Source: Burkholderia glumae LMG 2196 = ATCC 33617 | GTDB lineage: Bacteria > Pseudomonadota > Gammaproteobacteria > Burkholderiales > Burkholderiaceae | Direction: 5' to 3' | DNA length: 64,000 bases | Assembly (NCBI RefSeq): GCF_000960995.1 | Contig: NZ_CP009434.1 | Location: 744,001 to 808,000, forward strand | Part shown: piece after piece, positions 26,275 to 34,846 of the stretch | Numbering within the stretch: position 1 is the stretch's first letter | Layout of the letters: the number at the start of each line of letters is the position of its first letter | Program-made: the position numbers and the translations under genes | Notes under the pieces: generated by a model | What the model saw: the letters and a program-made list of their open reading frames with translations, nothing else | Database searches by the model: none | What the model was told of the DNA's origin: nothing

Positions 26275-27567
26275 TCAGCCCTTCGCGCAGGCCTGGAACG
26301 CCTGGTCGAGATCGGCGATCAGGTCGTCGCCGTGTTCGAGGCCGATCGAGACGCGGATCAGCCCTTCCGATACGCCGTCCCGCTCGCGCTGCGCGGCCGA
26401 TACGCCCGAGTGGGTGGTCGAGGCGGGATGGCAGATCAGCGATTCCGAGCCGCCCAGGCTGACCGCCGACTTGAACAGGTGCAAGGCGTTGATGAAGCGA
26501 AACGCCTGCGCGCGCCCGCCGTTCAGCACGAACGCGAAGGTCGAGCCGGCCCCCGTGCAATGGCGCCGGTACACGGCCTGATACGCGTCGTCGGCGATGC
26601 ATTCGGGATGGAACACCTGCACCTTCTGGTGCGGGTTGCCGGCTAGCCAGCGTGCCACCTGGCTGGCCGTGCGCGTGGCCTGGGTCATGCGCAGCACGAC
26701 CGTTTCCATCGAGCGCAGCAGCATCCACGACGAATGCGGATCGAGCTGCGAGCCGAACGCGCTGCGAATCGAGCGCACCTTCGTCATCAGCGCGCGCCTG
26801 CCCGTCACGCCGCCCGCCACCAGGTCGCTGTGGCCGCCCACGTATTTCGTCAGCGAATAGATCGACAGGTCGACACCGTGCGCGGCCGGCTTCTGGAAGA
26901 TCGGCCCGAGCAGCGTGTTGTCGCAGACCGAGATCGGACGATAGCCGTGGCGCTGCTCGAACGCATCGATTTCGGCCACCATGCCTTCGAGGTCGATCAG
27001 CGAATTGGTGGGGTTCGCCGGCGTCTCGACGTAGACGAGACGCACCGGGCCCTTTTGCGCGGCCGCCTCGAGCGCGTCGCGGATCGAGGCCGGCGCGAGG
27101 CCTTTCTGGATCGCGTGCGAGCCGATCCCCCAGTCGGGGAAGATCTTCGAGATCAGCGTCTCGGTGCCGCCGTAGAGCGGCACCGACTGGACGAGCTGGT
27201 CGCCGGGGCGCAGGAATGCGAGGAACACCGTGGAGATCGCCGACATGCCGCTGGAGGTGACGACCGCCGCCTCCGAGCCGTCGAGCAGCGCGAGCCGGTC
27301 CTCGACGATTTCCAGGTTCGGGTGATTGAAGCGGCTGTAGACCAGGCCGGCCGCCTCGCCCTCGGGCAGCGGCTTGCGGCCCGACACGATGTCGAAGAAC
27401 TCGGCGCCGTCCTCGGCCGACTTGAACGCGAAGGTGGAGGTGAGGAACACCGGCGGCTTGACCGCGCCCTCGGAGAGGAACGGATCGTAGCCGTAGGACA
27501 TCATCTGCGTTTCGGGGTGCAGCGGGCGACCGTTCAAATCCTTCTTGTGATAGCTGGAATACGCCAT
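26275..27567 (-). CDS. Cystathionine gamma-synthase family PLP enzyme (methionine gamma-lyase-like)
   Basis: A 430-residue fold-type I PLP enzyme of the gamma family. It has YSRFNHPN (phosphate site from the neighbouring subunit), SSGMSAI, the Asp in VCDNTLLGP and the PLP lysine in SLTKYVGGHSD. Methionine gamma-lyases carry a Cys in the YGCT segment; here the sequence is YGGT, so true methionine gamma-lyase activity is doubtful and a gamma-synthase or gamma-lyase on another homoserine or homocysteine derivative is as likely. It is divergent from an Lrp-type regulator (175 bp apart), like the mdeR-mdeA pair of pseudomonads. A GGAGA site precedes the ATG at 27567. Confidence 0.85.
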   Translation of the reverse strand: MAYSSYHKKDLNGRPLHPETQMMSYGYDPFLSEGAVKPPVFLTSTFAFKSAEDGAEFFDIVSGRKPLPEGEAAGLVYSRFNHPNLEIVEDRLALLDGSEAAVVTSSGMSAISTVFLAFLRPGDQLVQSVPLYGGTETLISKIFPDWGIGSHAIQKGLAPASIRDALEAAAQKGPVRLVYVETPANPTNSLIDLEGMVAEIDAFEQRHGYRPISVCDNTLLGPIFQKPAAHGVDLSIYSLTKYVGGHSDLVAGGVTGRRALMTKVRSIRSAFGSQLDPHSSWMLLRSMETVVLRMTQATRTASQVARWLAGNPHQKVQVFHPECIADDAYQAVYRRHCTGAGSTFAFVLNGGRAQAFRFINALHLFKSAVSLGGSESLICHPASTTHSGVSAAQRERDGVSEGLIRVSIGLEHGDDLIADLDQAFQACAKG

Positions 27568-27679
27568 GTTTGTCTCCTCGACCTTGAATGATGGGAGCGC
27601 CGGCACGCGCGCGCGGATGCGCGGCGGCTTCGTGCGACGGCAGCATCGCCAGTCAGTGTAGAGTTGCCCGGCCAGAATA

Positions 27680-27712
27680 TTCGTTCCTTTTCGTTCCGGC
27701 AAATCCTATAAT
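27680..27712 (+). promoter_or_regulatory. Candidate promoter and Lrp-type operator
   Basis: Two TTCGTTCC direct repeats begin 10 bp apart (27680 and 27690), one helical turn. A perfect TATAAT (27707-27712) lies 30 bp before the Lrp gene start, with a weak TTCCTT 17 bp before it. The repeats overlap the -35 to -10 spacer, where a regulator would block or control transcription. Confidence 0.5.
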
Positions 27713-27742
27713 TTAGAACGATCTTTCCCGTCAGGCCCCCCG

Positions 27743-28225
27743 ATGAAGAAAGCCAGTCCGCGCGTCGAGATCGACGCGACCGATATGAAAATCCTGCAGA
27801 TCGTGCAGGACAAGGGCAGGCTCAGCAACGCCGAGCTGGCCGAGCAGGTTTCCCTGTCGCCCTCGCCGTGCTGGAAGCGCCTGCGGCGGCTTGAATCGAG
27901 CGGCGTGATCCGCGGCTACCGGGCCGAGCTCGACCGGCACGTGCTCGGTTTCAACGTCGTCGCGTTCGTCAGCATCTCGCTCGACAGTCACACGCAGAAA
28001 GTGTGCCGCGCCTTCGAGGCCGGCGTGATGGCGATGTCCGAGGTGGTGGCCTGCCACAACACCACGGGCGCGCACGACTACCTGCTGCAGATCCTCGTCG
28101 AGGACTTCGAGCGCTATTCCGAGTTCGTGCTGGACCGCCTGCGCACGCTGCCCGGCGTGAAGGAGATGCTGAGCACGGTGTCGATGCGCGAGCTGAAATC
28201 GTCGAGCAAGCTCGCGCTGCGCTAG
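27743..28225 (+). CDS. Lrp/AsnC-family transcriptional regulator
   Basis: A 160-residue Lrp-type regulator. It has an N-terminal HTH (ATDMKILQIVQDKGRLSNAELAEQVSLSPSPCWKRLRRLE, residues about 12-52) and a C-terminal RAM ligand domain (FVSISLDSHT to MRELKSSSKL). These proteins form octamers or larger and respond to amino acids. Divergent placement from the gamma-family PLP enzyme suggests that it activates or represses that gene in response to methionine or a related amino acid, as MdeR does. The ligand is inferred from context only. Confidence 0.92.
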   Translation: MKKASPRVEIDATDMKILQIVQDKGRLSNAELAEQVSLSPSPCWKRLRRLESSGVIRGYRAELDRHVLGFNVVAFVSISLDSHTQKVCRAFEAGVMAMSEVVACHNTTGAHDYLLQILVEDFERYSEFVLDRLRTLPGVKEMLSTVSMRELKSSSKLALR

Positions 28226-28310
28226 GCGGCGCGTTCGTTGCTACTGCGGTAATGATGCGATCACGGCGGCCGGCGCCTTGCCAGGGGCGCTGCGCGCCGC
28301 GGTCGCTTGC

Positions 28311-28907
28311 TCAGCCCGGTCGAGACGCTGCAGGCAGGCGGGCGTCGTCCAGGCGCAGCGTCCAGCCTCGCGGCGAGCGCGTCAGCCCGATACGCGTGAG
28401 CGGTGCGATATCGATCCGCAGCATCGCCTCGGGCGCCGTGCCGAGCGCATGCGCGAGCGCGGCGCGCAGCACGGCCGCATGCGTGACGGCGACGATCGCG
28501 GCCGCCTGAGGCGGCAACGCGTCGAGCCACGCGCCGACGCGCCGCAGCACGTCCACGAACGATTCGCCGCCGTGCGGCGCGGCGGCGGGGTCGTCGATCC
28601 AGGCTTCCAGCTGTTCCGGCTCGTCCTGCGCGATCGCGACGAGGCGGCGGCCGCGCCAGCGGCCGGCGTGCAGGTCGGCGAGCGCGGGCTCGAGCGCCGT
28701 CACGCCCAGACCGAGCGCCTCGGCCGTCTGCCGCGCGCGCCGCGCGGGAGCGCTCAGGATGGTGGCGTCGCGCGGCCAGTGCCAGTGCGCGGCCGCCTGG
28801 GCCGAGTCGGCCAGGCCGCGTGCGTCGAGCGGTTCGTCGGCGGGGAAGATGCCGGCACGCAGTTCGGCCGTGGCGGCATGGGCGATCAGATGGATGGTGA
28901 GGGGCAT
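28311..28907 (-). CDS. Histidine phosphatase-family protein with altered RHG motif
   Basis: A 198-residue protein of the phosphoglycerate-mutase-like fold. The N-terminal motif normally reading LIRHGET appears as LIAHAAT: His10 is kept but Arg9 and Gly11 are both Ala. Other family features are LSAPARRARQTAEALG, the acid region HGGESFVDVLRRV and the second His in VTHAAVLRAAL. Loss of the phosphate-clamping Arg suggests weak or changed activity. It stands alone, convergent with the Lrp gene. Confidence 0.8.
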   Translation of the reverse strand: MPLTIHLIAHAATAELRAGIFPADEPLDARGLADSAQAAAHWHWPRDATILSAPARRARQTAEALGLGVTALEPALADLHAGRWRGRRLVAIAQDEPEQLEAWIDDPAAAPHGGESFVDVLRRVGAWLDALPPQAAAIVAVTHAAVLRAALAHALGTAPEAMLRIDIAPLTRIGLTRSPRGWTLRLDDARLPAASRPG

Positions 28908-29089
28908 GAGGGGATTCTACCGGCTGCGCGCGGCCGGCCTGCATCAGGCGCGACGGCGCCCTCCGGCCGCGATGCCCGCGAGGCCCGCGCGAGCCGGCGC
29001 CTGGCGGCGGCCGGCTCCTTTTCACGGTGCGCCGCCAATCGCGGCAGCGCCACGCCGTCCGGGGGCCGGGGCGCTCGCCGCGAGGGTTC

Positions 29090-30661
29090 TCAGGCCGCCA
29101 CGCGGAAGAACGAGATCGCTTCCGCCAGTTGACGCCCCTGGCCTTCCAGCGATGCCGATGCGGCCGCCGCTTCCTCGACGAGCGCGGCGTTCTGCTGGGT
29201 CACCTCGTCCATCTGCACGATGGCCCGATTCACTTCCTCGATGCCGCCGCTCTGTTCGCCCGAGGCCGTCGCAATTTCTCCCATGATGCCGGTCACGCGC
29301 GCGACCGCCTGCGTGACCTCGGAGATGGTGGTGCCCGCCTCCTCGGCCAGTCGCGCGCCCGCCTGGATCTTCTGCACCGATTCGCTGATCAGATCCTTGA
29401 TGTCTTTCGCCGCACTGGACGAGCGCTGCGCCAGATTGCGCACCTCGCTGGCCACCACGGCGAAGCCGCGCCCTTGCTCACCGGCGCGTGCCGCCTCGAC
29501 CGCCGCGTTCAGCGCCAGGATATTGGTCTGGAAGGCGATTCCCTCGATGATGCCGGTAATGTCGGCGACCTTCGCCGAGCTTTGATTGATGTCGCTCATC
29601 GTCTCCACGACCTGCCCGACCACCGCGCTGCCCTTTTGCGCGATCTCCGACGCCGAGTTCGCCAGCACGCACGCCTGCTGCGCGTTCTGCGCGTTCTGCT
29701 TCACCGTGGAGGTCAGCTCGTCCATGCTCGAGGCGGTCTGCTGCAGCGCCGACGCCTGCTGCTCGGTGCGCGACGACAGATCCTGGTTGCCGGCCGCAAT
29801 CTGGCTGGTACCGGTGGCGATGTTGTCCACCGAGGATTTGACGCGCTCGATCAGTTGCACGAGGCTCGCTTGCATCGTGCCCATCGAGGCCAGCACGCTG
29901 CCGCTCGCGGCCAGTTCCGCGCCGCGCACCGGACCGATGTCGCCGCTGGCCACCCGCGTGGACGCGTCCTTCAGGGCGGCCGGCTCCGCGCCGAGCGAGC
30001 GGATCAGCCCGCGGGTGATCAGCACGCCCGCCAGCACGGCCATCGCGATGGCCAGCAGGCTGAGCCCGATCAGCAGATTGCGCTGGCTGACGAACCGCTC
30101 TTGCGACTGCTGGATCATGTCCGCGGAACGCTGGTTGCTGTAGGCCAGATAATCGTTGACGGCCTTGATCAGGGCGGTGAGCAAGGGCCGGCACTTGACG
30201 TCGATCTCCGCGATCGCGGCATCGCGCTGATTGTCGAGGGCGAGCCGGTTGATGTCCAGCGCGACCGGGCGATACTGGGTTTCGACGCGCGATATCTCGG
30301 CCGCCAGGCTGCGGCCCTGATCGGTCAGGTTGCTCTCGCTGGCCACCATCGCGTTGAACCGCTCGAGGTTGGCTTCGACGCGTCGCTCGGCGTCTTCCAC
30401 CGCGGCCTTCTCGATGGCTGTGTCGGCGGGGGTGGTGACCAGCACCAGATTGCGCACCGCCATGGCGCGATCGTCGACGGCGGCCCGGATCGCCTGCGCC
30501 AGTTGCGCGCGAGCAGCCACGCCGCTGACGTAGCCTGAGAAGCGCGCGTCGGCCTGGTCCAGCGCGTGCAGCGCAAAGGCGGATACCACCAGCACCAGCG
30601 TGGCGAGCAGGCCGAAAGTGCCCACCAACTTCGACCGCATGGTCAGTTTTTCGAGATTCAT
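29090..30661 (-). CDS. Methyl-accepting chemotaxis protein
   Basis: A 523-residue chemoreceptor of the Tsr/Tar type. It has a membrane helix near residues 10-30, a four-helix-bundle periplasmic domain (about 35-190), a second helix (about 193-213), a short HAMP, and a long cytoplasmic signalling hairpin whose tip holds the invariant AARAGEQGRGFAVVASEVR (about 405-425). Methylation-site helices contain the usual paired Gln/Glu. No CheR-docking pentapeptide is visible at the C-terminus, which ends FFRVAA. It lies just left of a response regulator and c-di-GMP-related genes. The ligand is unknown. Confidence 0.95.
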   Translation of the reverse strand: MNLEKLTMRSKLVGTFGLLATLVLVVSAFALHALDQADARFSGYVSGVAARAQLAQAIRAAVDDRAMAVRNLVLVTTPADTAIEKAAVEDAERRVEANLERFNAMVASESNLTDQGRSLAAEISRVETQYRPVALDINRLALDNQRDAAIAEIDVKCRPLLTALIKAVNDYLAYSNQRSADMIQQSQERFVSQRNLLIGLSLLAIAMAVLAGVLITRGLIRSLGAEPAALKDASTRVASGDIGPVRGAELAASGSVLASMGTMQASLVQLIERVKSSVDNIATGTSQIAAGNQDLSSRTEQQASALQQTASSMDELTSTVKQNAQNAQQACVLANSASEIAQKGSAVVGQVVETMSDINQSSAKVADITGIIEGIAFQTNILALNAAVEAARAGEQGRGFAVVASEVRNLAQRSSSAAKDIKDLISESVQKIQAGARLAEEAGTTISEVTQAVARVTGIMGEIATASGEQSGGIEEVNRAIVQMDEVTQQNAALVEEAAAASASLEGQGRQLAEAISFFRVAA

Positions 30662-30802
30662 GTCCTTCCCCGTCTATCGATGGCGATCTGGCGCTGCGTT
30701 CGTCGATCACGCGCCGATTGCCCATTCGTTGTCATGCGGCCGTTCTTGACCGTTCGCTTCGCGGCATCCATTCCAACGGATGCCTAAATGATTCGTCTGA
30801 AA

Positions 30803-30819
30803 GCCGGCGTCCTGCCGGC
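30803..30819 (-). terminator. Short hairpin after response regulator
   Basis: GCCGGC arms around a 5-nt loop, followed on the minus strand by TTT. It sits 16 bp after the stop of the gene at 30835-31479. Weak, probably a terminator. Confidence 0.4.
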
Positions 30820-30834
30820 ATCCTGTCTGTCCGG

Positions 30835-31479
30835 TTATCTCGCGACGTTGGCAATCAGCGCGTTGGCCAGCGCGTAGCGCGTCAGATCCGCGTTGGATTT
30901 GAAATCGAGCTTTTCCAGCAATCTCGCGCGGTAGCTGCTGATCGTCTTCACGGACAGGCACAGCTCGCTGGCGATGTCCTTCACCCTTTGTCCGTCGGCG
31001 AGGCGAACCAGCATCTGCAATTCACGATTCGACAGGTCTTCGTGCCGCTGGCGCTGGCCCAGCAGCAGCCGGTCCGACAGCCCCGCCGCCACGTCCGCCC
31101 CGAGAAAGCGCTGCCGGCGGCAGGTTGCATCGATCGCGGCCAGCAGATCGGCAATATCGGCCGAGTGCCGGACATAGCTGGTCGCGCCGGCCCGCAGCAT
31201 CCGAATCGCGTTGTCGTCGTCGGCGCCCGAGGCGAGCACGAGCAGCGGCACGTCGGGCGCGTGGCTCCTGATTTCCCGCACGCGCTCCGGCGCGTATTCG
31301 AGCCGCCCGCTGGCGACCAGCGTGACGAGCTGCGCCGCGCCGACCTCGACATTCCTGATACTCTCGCCCGGCGCGATTTCCGCGACTCTCGCCCCGTTCT
31401 TGCTCCGCGCCAGCAATGCGCCGACGCCGAGTCGAAGAATCGGATCGCCGTCGACCACGATAAAATCGTATGAATTCAT
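30835..31479 (-). CDS. NarL/FixJ-type response regulator with degenerate receiver
   Basis: A 214-residue protein with a receiver-like domain (residues 1-120) and a LuxR-type HTH (about 148-205: LSNRELQMLVRLADGQRVKDIASELCLSVKTISSYRARLLEKL). The receiver keeps the acidic pocket residues Asp10 and Asp12 and the GATSYV region. Where the phospho-accepting Asp is expected (about residue 54) the sequence is AQLVTLVASG, with no Asp. It may act independently of phosphorylation or be controlled otherwise. No histidine kinase is adjacent. Confidence 0.88.
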   Translation of the reverse strand: MNSYDFIVVDGDPILRLGVGALLARSKNGARVAEIAPGESIRNVEVGAAQLVTLVASGRLEYAPERVREIRSHAPDVPLLVLASGADDDNAIRMLRAGATSYVRHSADIADLLAAIDATCRRQRFLGADVAAGLSDRLLLGQRQRHEDLSNRELQMLVRLADGQRVKDIASELCLSVKTISSYRARLLEKLDFKSNADLTRYALANALIANVAR

Positions 31480-32135
31480 GGGTGCTCGTTCACAAACTGC
31501 AAGGTCCGCGCCCGAATCTCGGGCCTCCTGGGGCGCTGCGCGCGTGATGCCGATCGGCCGCCGTCCGAACGGGTTCGGAACGCCTACGTGATGGCGTGCC
31601 GCCGTTGGACGAAGGCTACGATAAGCTCATCCCGCGAAGTATCAAAATTTCCATTTTTATCCGCAGACAACGTTTGCACTAGGGTAAACACTTAGTATTT
31701 TTGTGGAAAATATGCGTCTATCGAGTCGATAGACTTTCACTTTTTCCTTTTTTTGGTATGCTTCGAGCCATCCTTTGTACGAACCCGGGCTGCCTGTCCG
31801 GGGCGAGGCCGGGCTTGCCGGCCGCGCCGTCGGGACAGGCGGAGTTGGCTCGCGGATGACGTCCGCCAAATCCTGAGCGATGGCGGGCGGGCATCACGGA
31901 ACGCATGCACGAGACATGGCGTGACTCAGGCTCTACCATGTCGCCCTCGGTTCGCTCTGCACCCGGCGTCGGCGGTTGCCGTGGCGGCGCGCCGACTTGA
32001 TCTCCACGGCGGCCCGTGCATCGATGGCCGCGCCATGAATGGCGCGCCAATCACGACTGGACGGGAAACGTCGCTGTCGCACAATGGCGATGCGCGGGCC
32101 GGCCCGCCTCGCAAGGCTTACGTTCGGGTAGCACG
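31480..32135. other. AT-rich intergenic region between divergent signalling genes
   Basis: About 650 bp between the response regulator and the EAL-HDOD gene. The part from 31610 to 31760 is clearly AT-rich against the surrounding DNA and holds a 19-bp palindrome (31716-31734) and runs of T. The rest is GC-rich without a convincing gene. It should carry promoters for both flanking genes. Confidence 0.6.
31716..31734. promoter_or_regulatory. 19-bp palindrome, shared motif copy 1
   Basis: GTCTATCGA-G-TCGATAGAC is a perfect 9-1-9 inverted repeat in the AT-rich divergent region. A near-identical sequence occurs at 33436, upstream of the HTH-GAF gene, so it is likely the operator of a shared regulator. 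Confidence 0.6.
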
Positions 32136-33290
32136 ATGACGCAGACGCAAAACAGCGATACCTCCCTTGGCGACGGCCTGGCCATCTTCGCCAAGCAGTC
32201 GATCGTCGACCGTGACGGGAAACTGTACGGGCACGAGCTACTGTTCCGCGGCCAGACGGGCACCGCGGCCGCCATCACCGACGACGTGCGGGCGACCACC
32301 TGCGTGCTGGAAGCGGCGGTCGGCCATGTCGGCCTCCATCACGTATCGCCGACCGGCATGTTTTTCCTGAATTGCTCCGATGCCTTCCTGATGTCGCCCA
32401 CGATCCATGTGCTGCCGGCCCATCGCTTCGTGCTGGAGATCCTCGAAACCAGCGCGATGGACCGACGGCTGCTGCGGCGCTGCGAGCAGCTGAGGGCCAT
32501 GGGCTTTAGCATCGCGCTCGACGATGTCCGCGCGGTGTCGCCGAAGCTGATGGACGCGCTGCCGCTGATGGACATCGTGAAGGTGGACTGGCCGTTCATC
32601 GAAGCGCGCGAGCGCGATCTGCTGGTGGAGGTCGTGGTGAACGCCGGCAAGATCGCGCTCGCCGAGAAGATCGAAACCTATGCCGACCGCGACCGCGCCT
32701 TGCAGGCCGGCTGCGACTTGCTGCAGGGGTTCTTTTTCAGCCGGCCTCGCATCGTCGCGACCAGGAAACTGCCGCCCGATTTCGATGTCATCGCGCGGGT
32801 GCTGCAGGCGATCCTCGACGAGGAAAACCTCGCGGACCTGTCGATCAAGATCGAACAGTGTCCAAAGCTGTGCATCCAACTGCTTCATCTTGCGAACAAC
32901 TGCGCCGCCACCAAGCAATCGCGGGCGAGGATATCCTCGATCTCGCAAGCCGCCTCGCTGGCCGGCACCAACATGCTGCTGACCTGGTGCGCGCTGCAGC
33001 TCTACCAGGGCGGCGCGGACGTGCTGACCGACCCGCTCGCGGATCTCGCGCGGCTGCGCGCCGAGCAGATGAGCGACCTGCAAGCGGCCGAGGGCGCCCC
33101 GGCCAACGCGATCACGAAGGCTCGCCTGGTCGGGCTGCTGTCGCTGCTGCACGTCAGCCAGGGCGTGCCGGCCGCGGAACTCTGGCGGCCGATCGCGCTC
33201 GATGCCGAGATCAAGCGGGCGCTGATTTTGCAGGAAGGGCCGCTCGGCGCCGCGCTGGCCTCGGTGATCGAGCTCGAACGTGCTTTTTAG
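32136..33290 (+). CDS. EAL-HDOD (YuxH/CdgJ-like) signalling protein
   Basis: A 384-residue protein with an EAL-like domain (residues about 15-215) and an HDOD domain (about 215-380). The EAL signature reads HELLFR at 33-38, as in YuxH-type proteins, and later EAL motifs are incomplete (ALDDVRAVSPK, AEKIET, QGFFFSRP). It is therefore expected to bind partners without degrading c-di-GMP. Vibrio CdgJ, of the same layout, affects motility. Its place between a chemoreceptor/response-regulator pair and an HTH-GAF protein supports a role in motility or lifestyle switching, which is inference. The ATG at 32136 begins the family-like N-terminus. Confidence 0.87.
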   Translation: MTQTQNSDTSLGDGLAIFAKQSIVDRDGKLYGHELLFRGQTGTAAAITDDVRATTCVLEAAVGHVGLHHVSPTGMFFLNCSDAFLMSPTIHVLPAHRFVLEILETSAMDRRLLRRCEQLRAMGFSIALDDVRAVSPKLMDALPLMDIVKVDWPFIEARERDLLVEVVVNAGKIALAEKIETYADRDRALQAGCDLLQGFFFSRPRIVATRKLPPDFDVIARVLQAILDEENLADLSIKIEQCPKLCIQLLHLANNCAATKQSRARISSISQAASLAGTNMLLTWCALQLYQGGADVLTDPLADLARLRAEQMSDLQAAEGAPANAITKARLVGLLSLLHVSQGVPAAELWRPIALDAEIKRALILQEGPLGAALASVIELERAF

Positions 33291-33435
33291 GAGCGGCGGC
33301 CCTCGGGCCATGCGCGGGTGGCCGAACGCTGGCCTGCGGCGGCTTTCCGGGCGGTTTGGCGCGCCAGTGAGGGGGCGCCGGCAAGGGCCTCACGGCAGGC
33401 GCGGTGTGGTTCGACTCACGCTATCCGGAGGCGTC

Positions 33436-33454
33436 GTCTATCGGGTCGATAGGA
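33436..33454. promoter_or_regulatory. Shared motif copy 2
   Basis: GTCTATCGGGTCGATAGGA matches the palindrome at 31716 in 16 of 19 positions, all 16 within the first 17. It lies 72 bp before the ATG at 33527 of the HTH-GAF gene. Confidence 0.6.
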
Positions 33455-33526
33455 AAATCGTGTTGCAACGATTCGATGCCTCTAGATAGTATCCCAGCCA
33501 AATATTCCATTATTGAGACTGTGTTC

Positions 33527-34645
33527 ATGAGCATTCCCGAGGAGGATCGTGTACTGACATCGCGGGACGTGGCCCATCGGCTCGGAGTGTCCATCAAGAC
33601 CGCGCAGGGTTGGATCGAGGCCAACGTTCCGCAGTCCTGGAAAACGCCCGGGGGGCATCGCCGTGCCCACGAGCGCGACGTGCTTGCCGCGCAAATGCGC
33701 ATGGCCGCGCCGCCGGACCATGACCTCGCGCCGGTGCCGGTCGCCTTCCTGACGAGCGAGTCGACCTGGCGGCACTTTCGCGAACGGCTGGCCGACGTGG
33801 ACGCCAGGTTCGAGCACGTCGGCGACGCCCTGACCGCCTTGTCCACCGTCGGCCGCATCCAGCCCGCCGTGGTGGTGATCGAGATCTCCGCCACCGACTG
33901 GGATCGCGGCCTGGTGGTCAATCATCTGCTATCGGACTCGCACCTGGCCCATGTGGCCGTGATTGCGCTATGCGACGAGCGCGGCCGCGCCCATCTTGCG
34001 ACGGCTGCGTCGGCGCGTCTGACCGTGCTTGCCCGCGACGCCGAGGCGGCCGCCGCCGAGGCCGTGCGCGCGGCGCTGGTTCCGTTCCTCGATGGCGCGT
34101 CCGGCGGCGCGGAGGCGGGCTCGGCCGTCCCCTATCCGGTGGCGCGCAACGAGGCCAAACGCCTGCTTGCCCTGCGGCGTTCCGGCTTGGTGGACAGCCC
34201 CTACGAGGACATATTCGACGATACGGCGAGACTGGCGGCCCGCGTGTTTTCGGCGCCGATTGCGCTGATCAGCCTCGTGACCACCGACCGTCAGTGGTTC
34301 AAGGCCCATCATGGGCTGGGCGTCAGGGAGACGCCGCGAATCTGGGCATTCTGCAATTACACCATCCTGGGCGATTCGTTCGTGGTGGAAGACGCCCAGC
34401 AGGATTCACGCTTCAAGGACAACGTACTGGTCACGGGCGCGCCGCAGATACGGTTTTATGCGGGTGCGCCGCTGCGCGACAGCGACGGCTATGCGCTCGG
34501 ATCGCTCTGCGTCATCGACCAGGTGCCTCGCAAGGCCAGTGACACGGGGATGGATGCGCTCCGGCTGCTGGCGGATCTGATCTCGTCGCGTATCTGCCTG
34601 GCGCAGAAGCTGCGGGAGCAACTGCAGCGCCATCCTTCCGCCTAG
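33527..34645 (+). CDS. HTH (MerR/excisionase-like) plus GAF domain regulator
   Basis: A 372-residue protein. Residues 1-50 look like a MerR/excisionase-type DNA-binding helix (LTSRDVAHRLGVSIKTAQGWIEANVPQSWKTPGGHRR). Residues about 60-190 are a receiver-like or linker region of uncertain fold, and residues about 215-355 are a GAF domain with APIALISLVTTDRQWFKAHHGLG and WAFCNYTILG. GAF domains bind small ligands or act as redox/light sensors. No GGDEF output follows, so the HTH is the probable output. The ATG at 33527 is preferred; an in-frame ATG at 33476 is an alternative. A palindromic motif lies just upstream. Confidence 0.8.
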   Translation: MSIPEEDRVLTSRDVAHRLGVSIKTAQGWIEANVPQSWKTPGGHRRAHERDVLAAQMRMAAPPDHDLAPVPVAFLTSESTWRHFRERLADVDARFEHVGDALTALSTVGRIQPAVVVIEISATDWDRGLVVNHLLSDSHLAHVAVIALCDERGRAHLATAASARLTVLARDAEAAAAEAVRAALVPFLDGASGGAEAGSAVPYPVARNEAKRLLALRRSGLVDSPYEDIFDDTARLAARVFSAPIALISLVTTDRQWFKAHHGLGVRETPRIWAFCNYTILGDSFVVEDAQQDSRFKDNVLVTGAPQIRFYAGAPLRDSDGYALGSLCVIDQVPRKASDTGMDALRLLADLISSRICLAQKLREQLQRHPSA

Positions 34646-34846
34646 CGCGGCCAACACGAGCCGGCAGCGAAGCGTAAGCGGATGGCGCCGGCGGCAGCGG
34701 CGGGCATCGGTGCGCGATTCCCGGCAAGACCGAAGACGAGGCAGCGGCCGCTGCCGGTCGCTTCGGCTTCGCCACCCCGAGCAGCACGGCGCCTCGGCGC
34801 TGCATCACGCCGGCAGGACGCGAACCGGCGGCCGAGCGCGCGCGAT

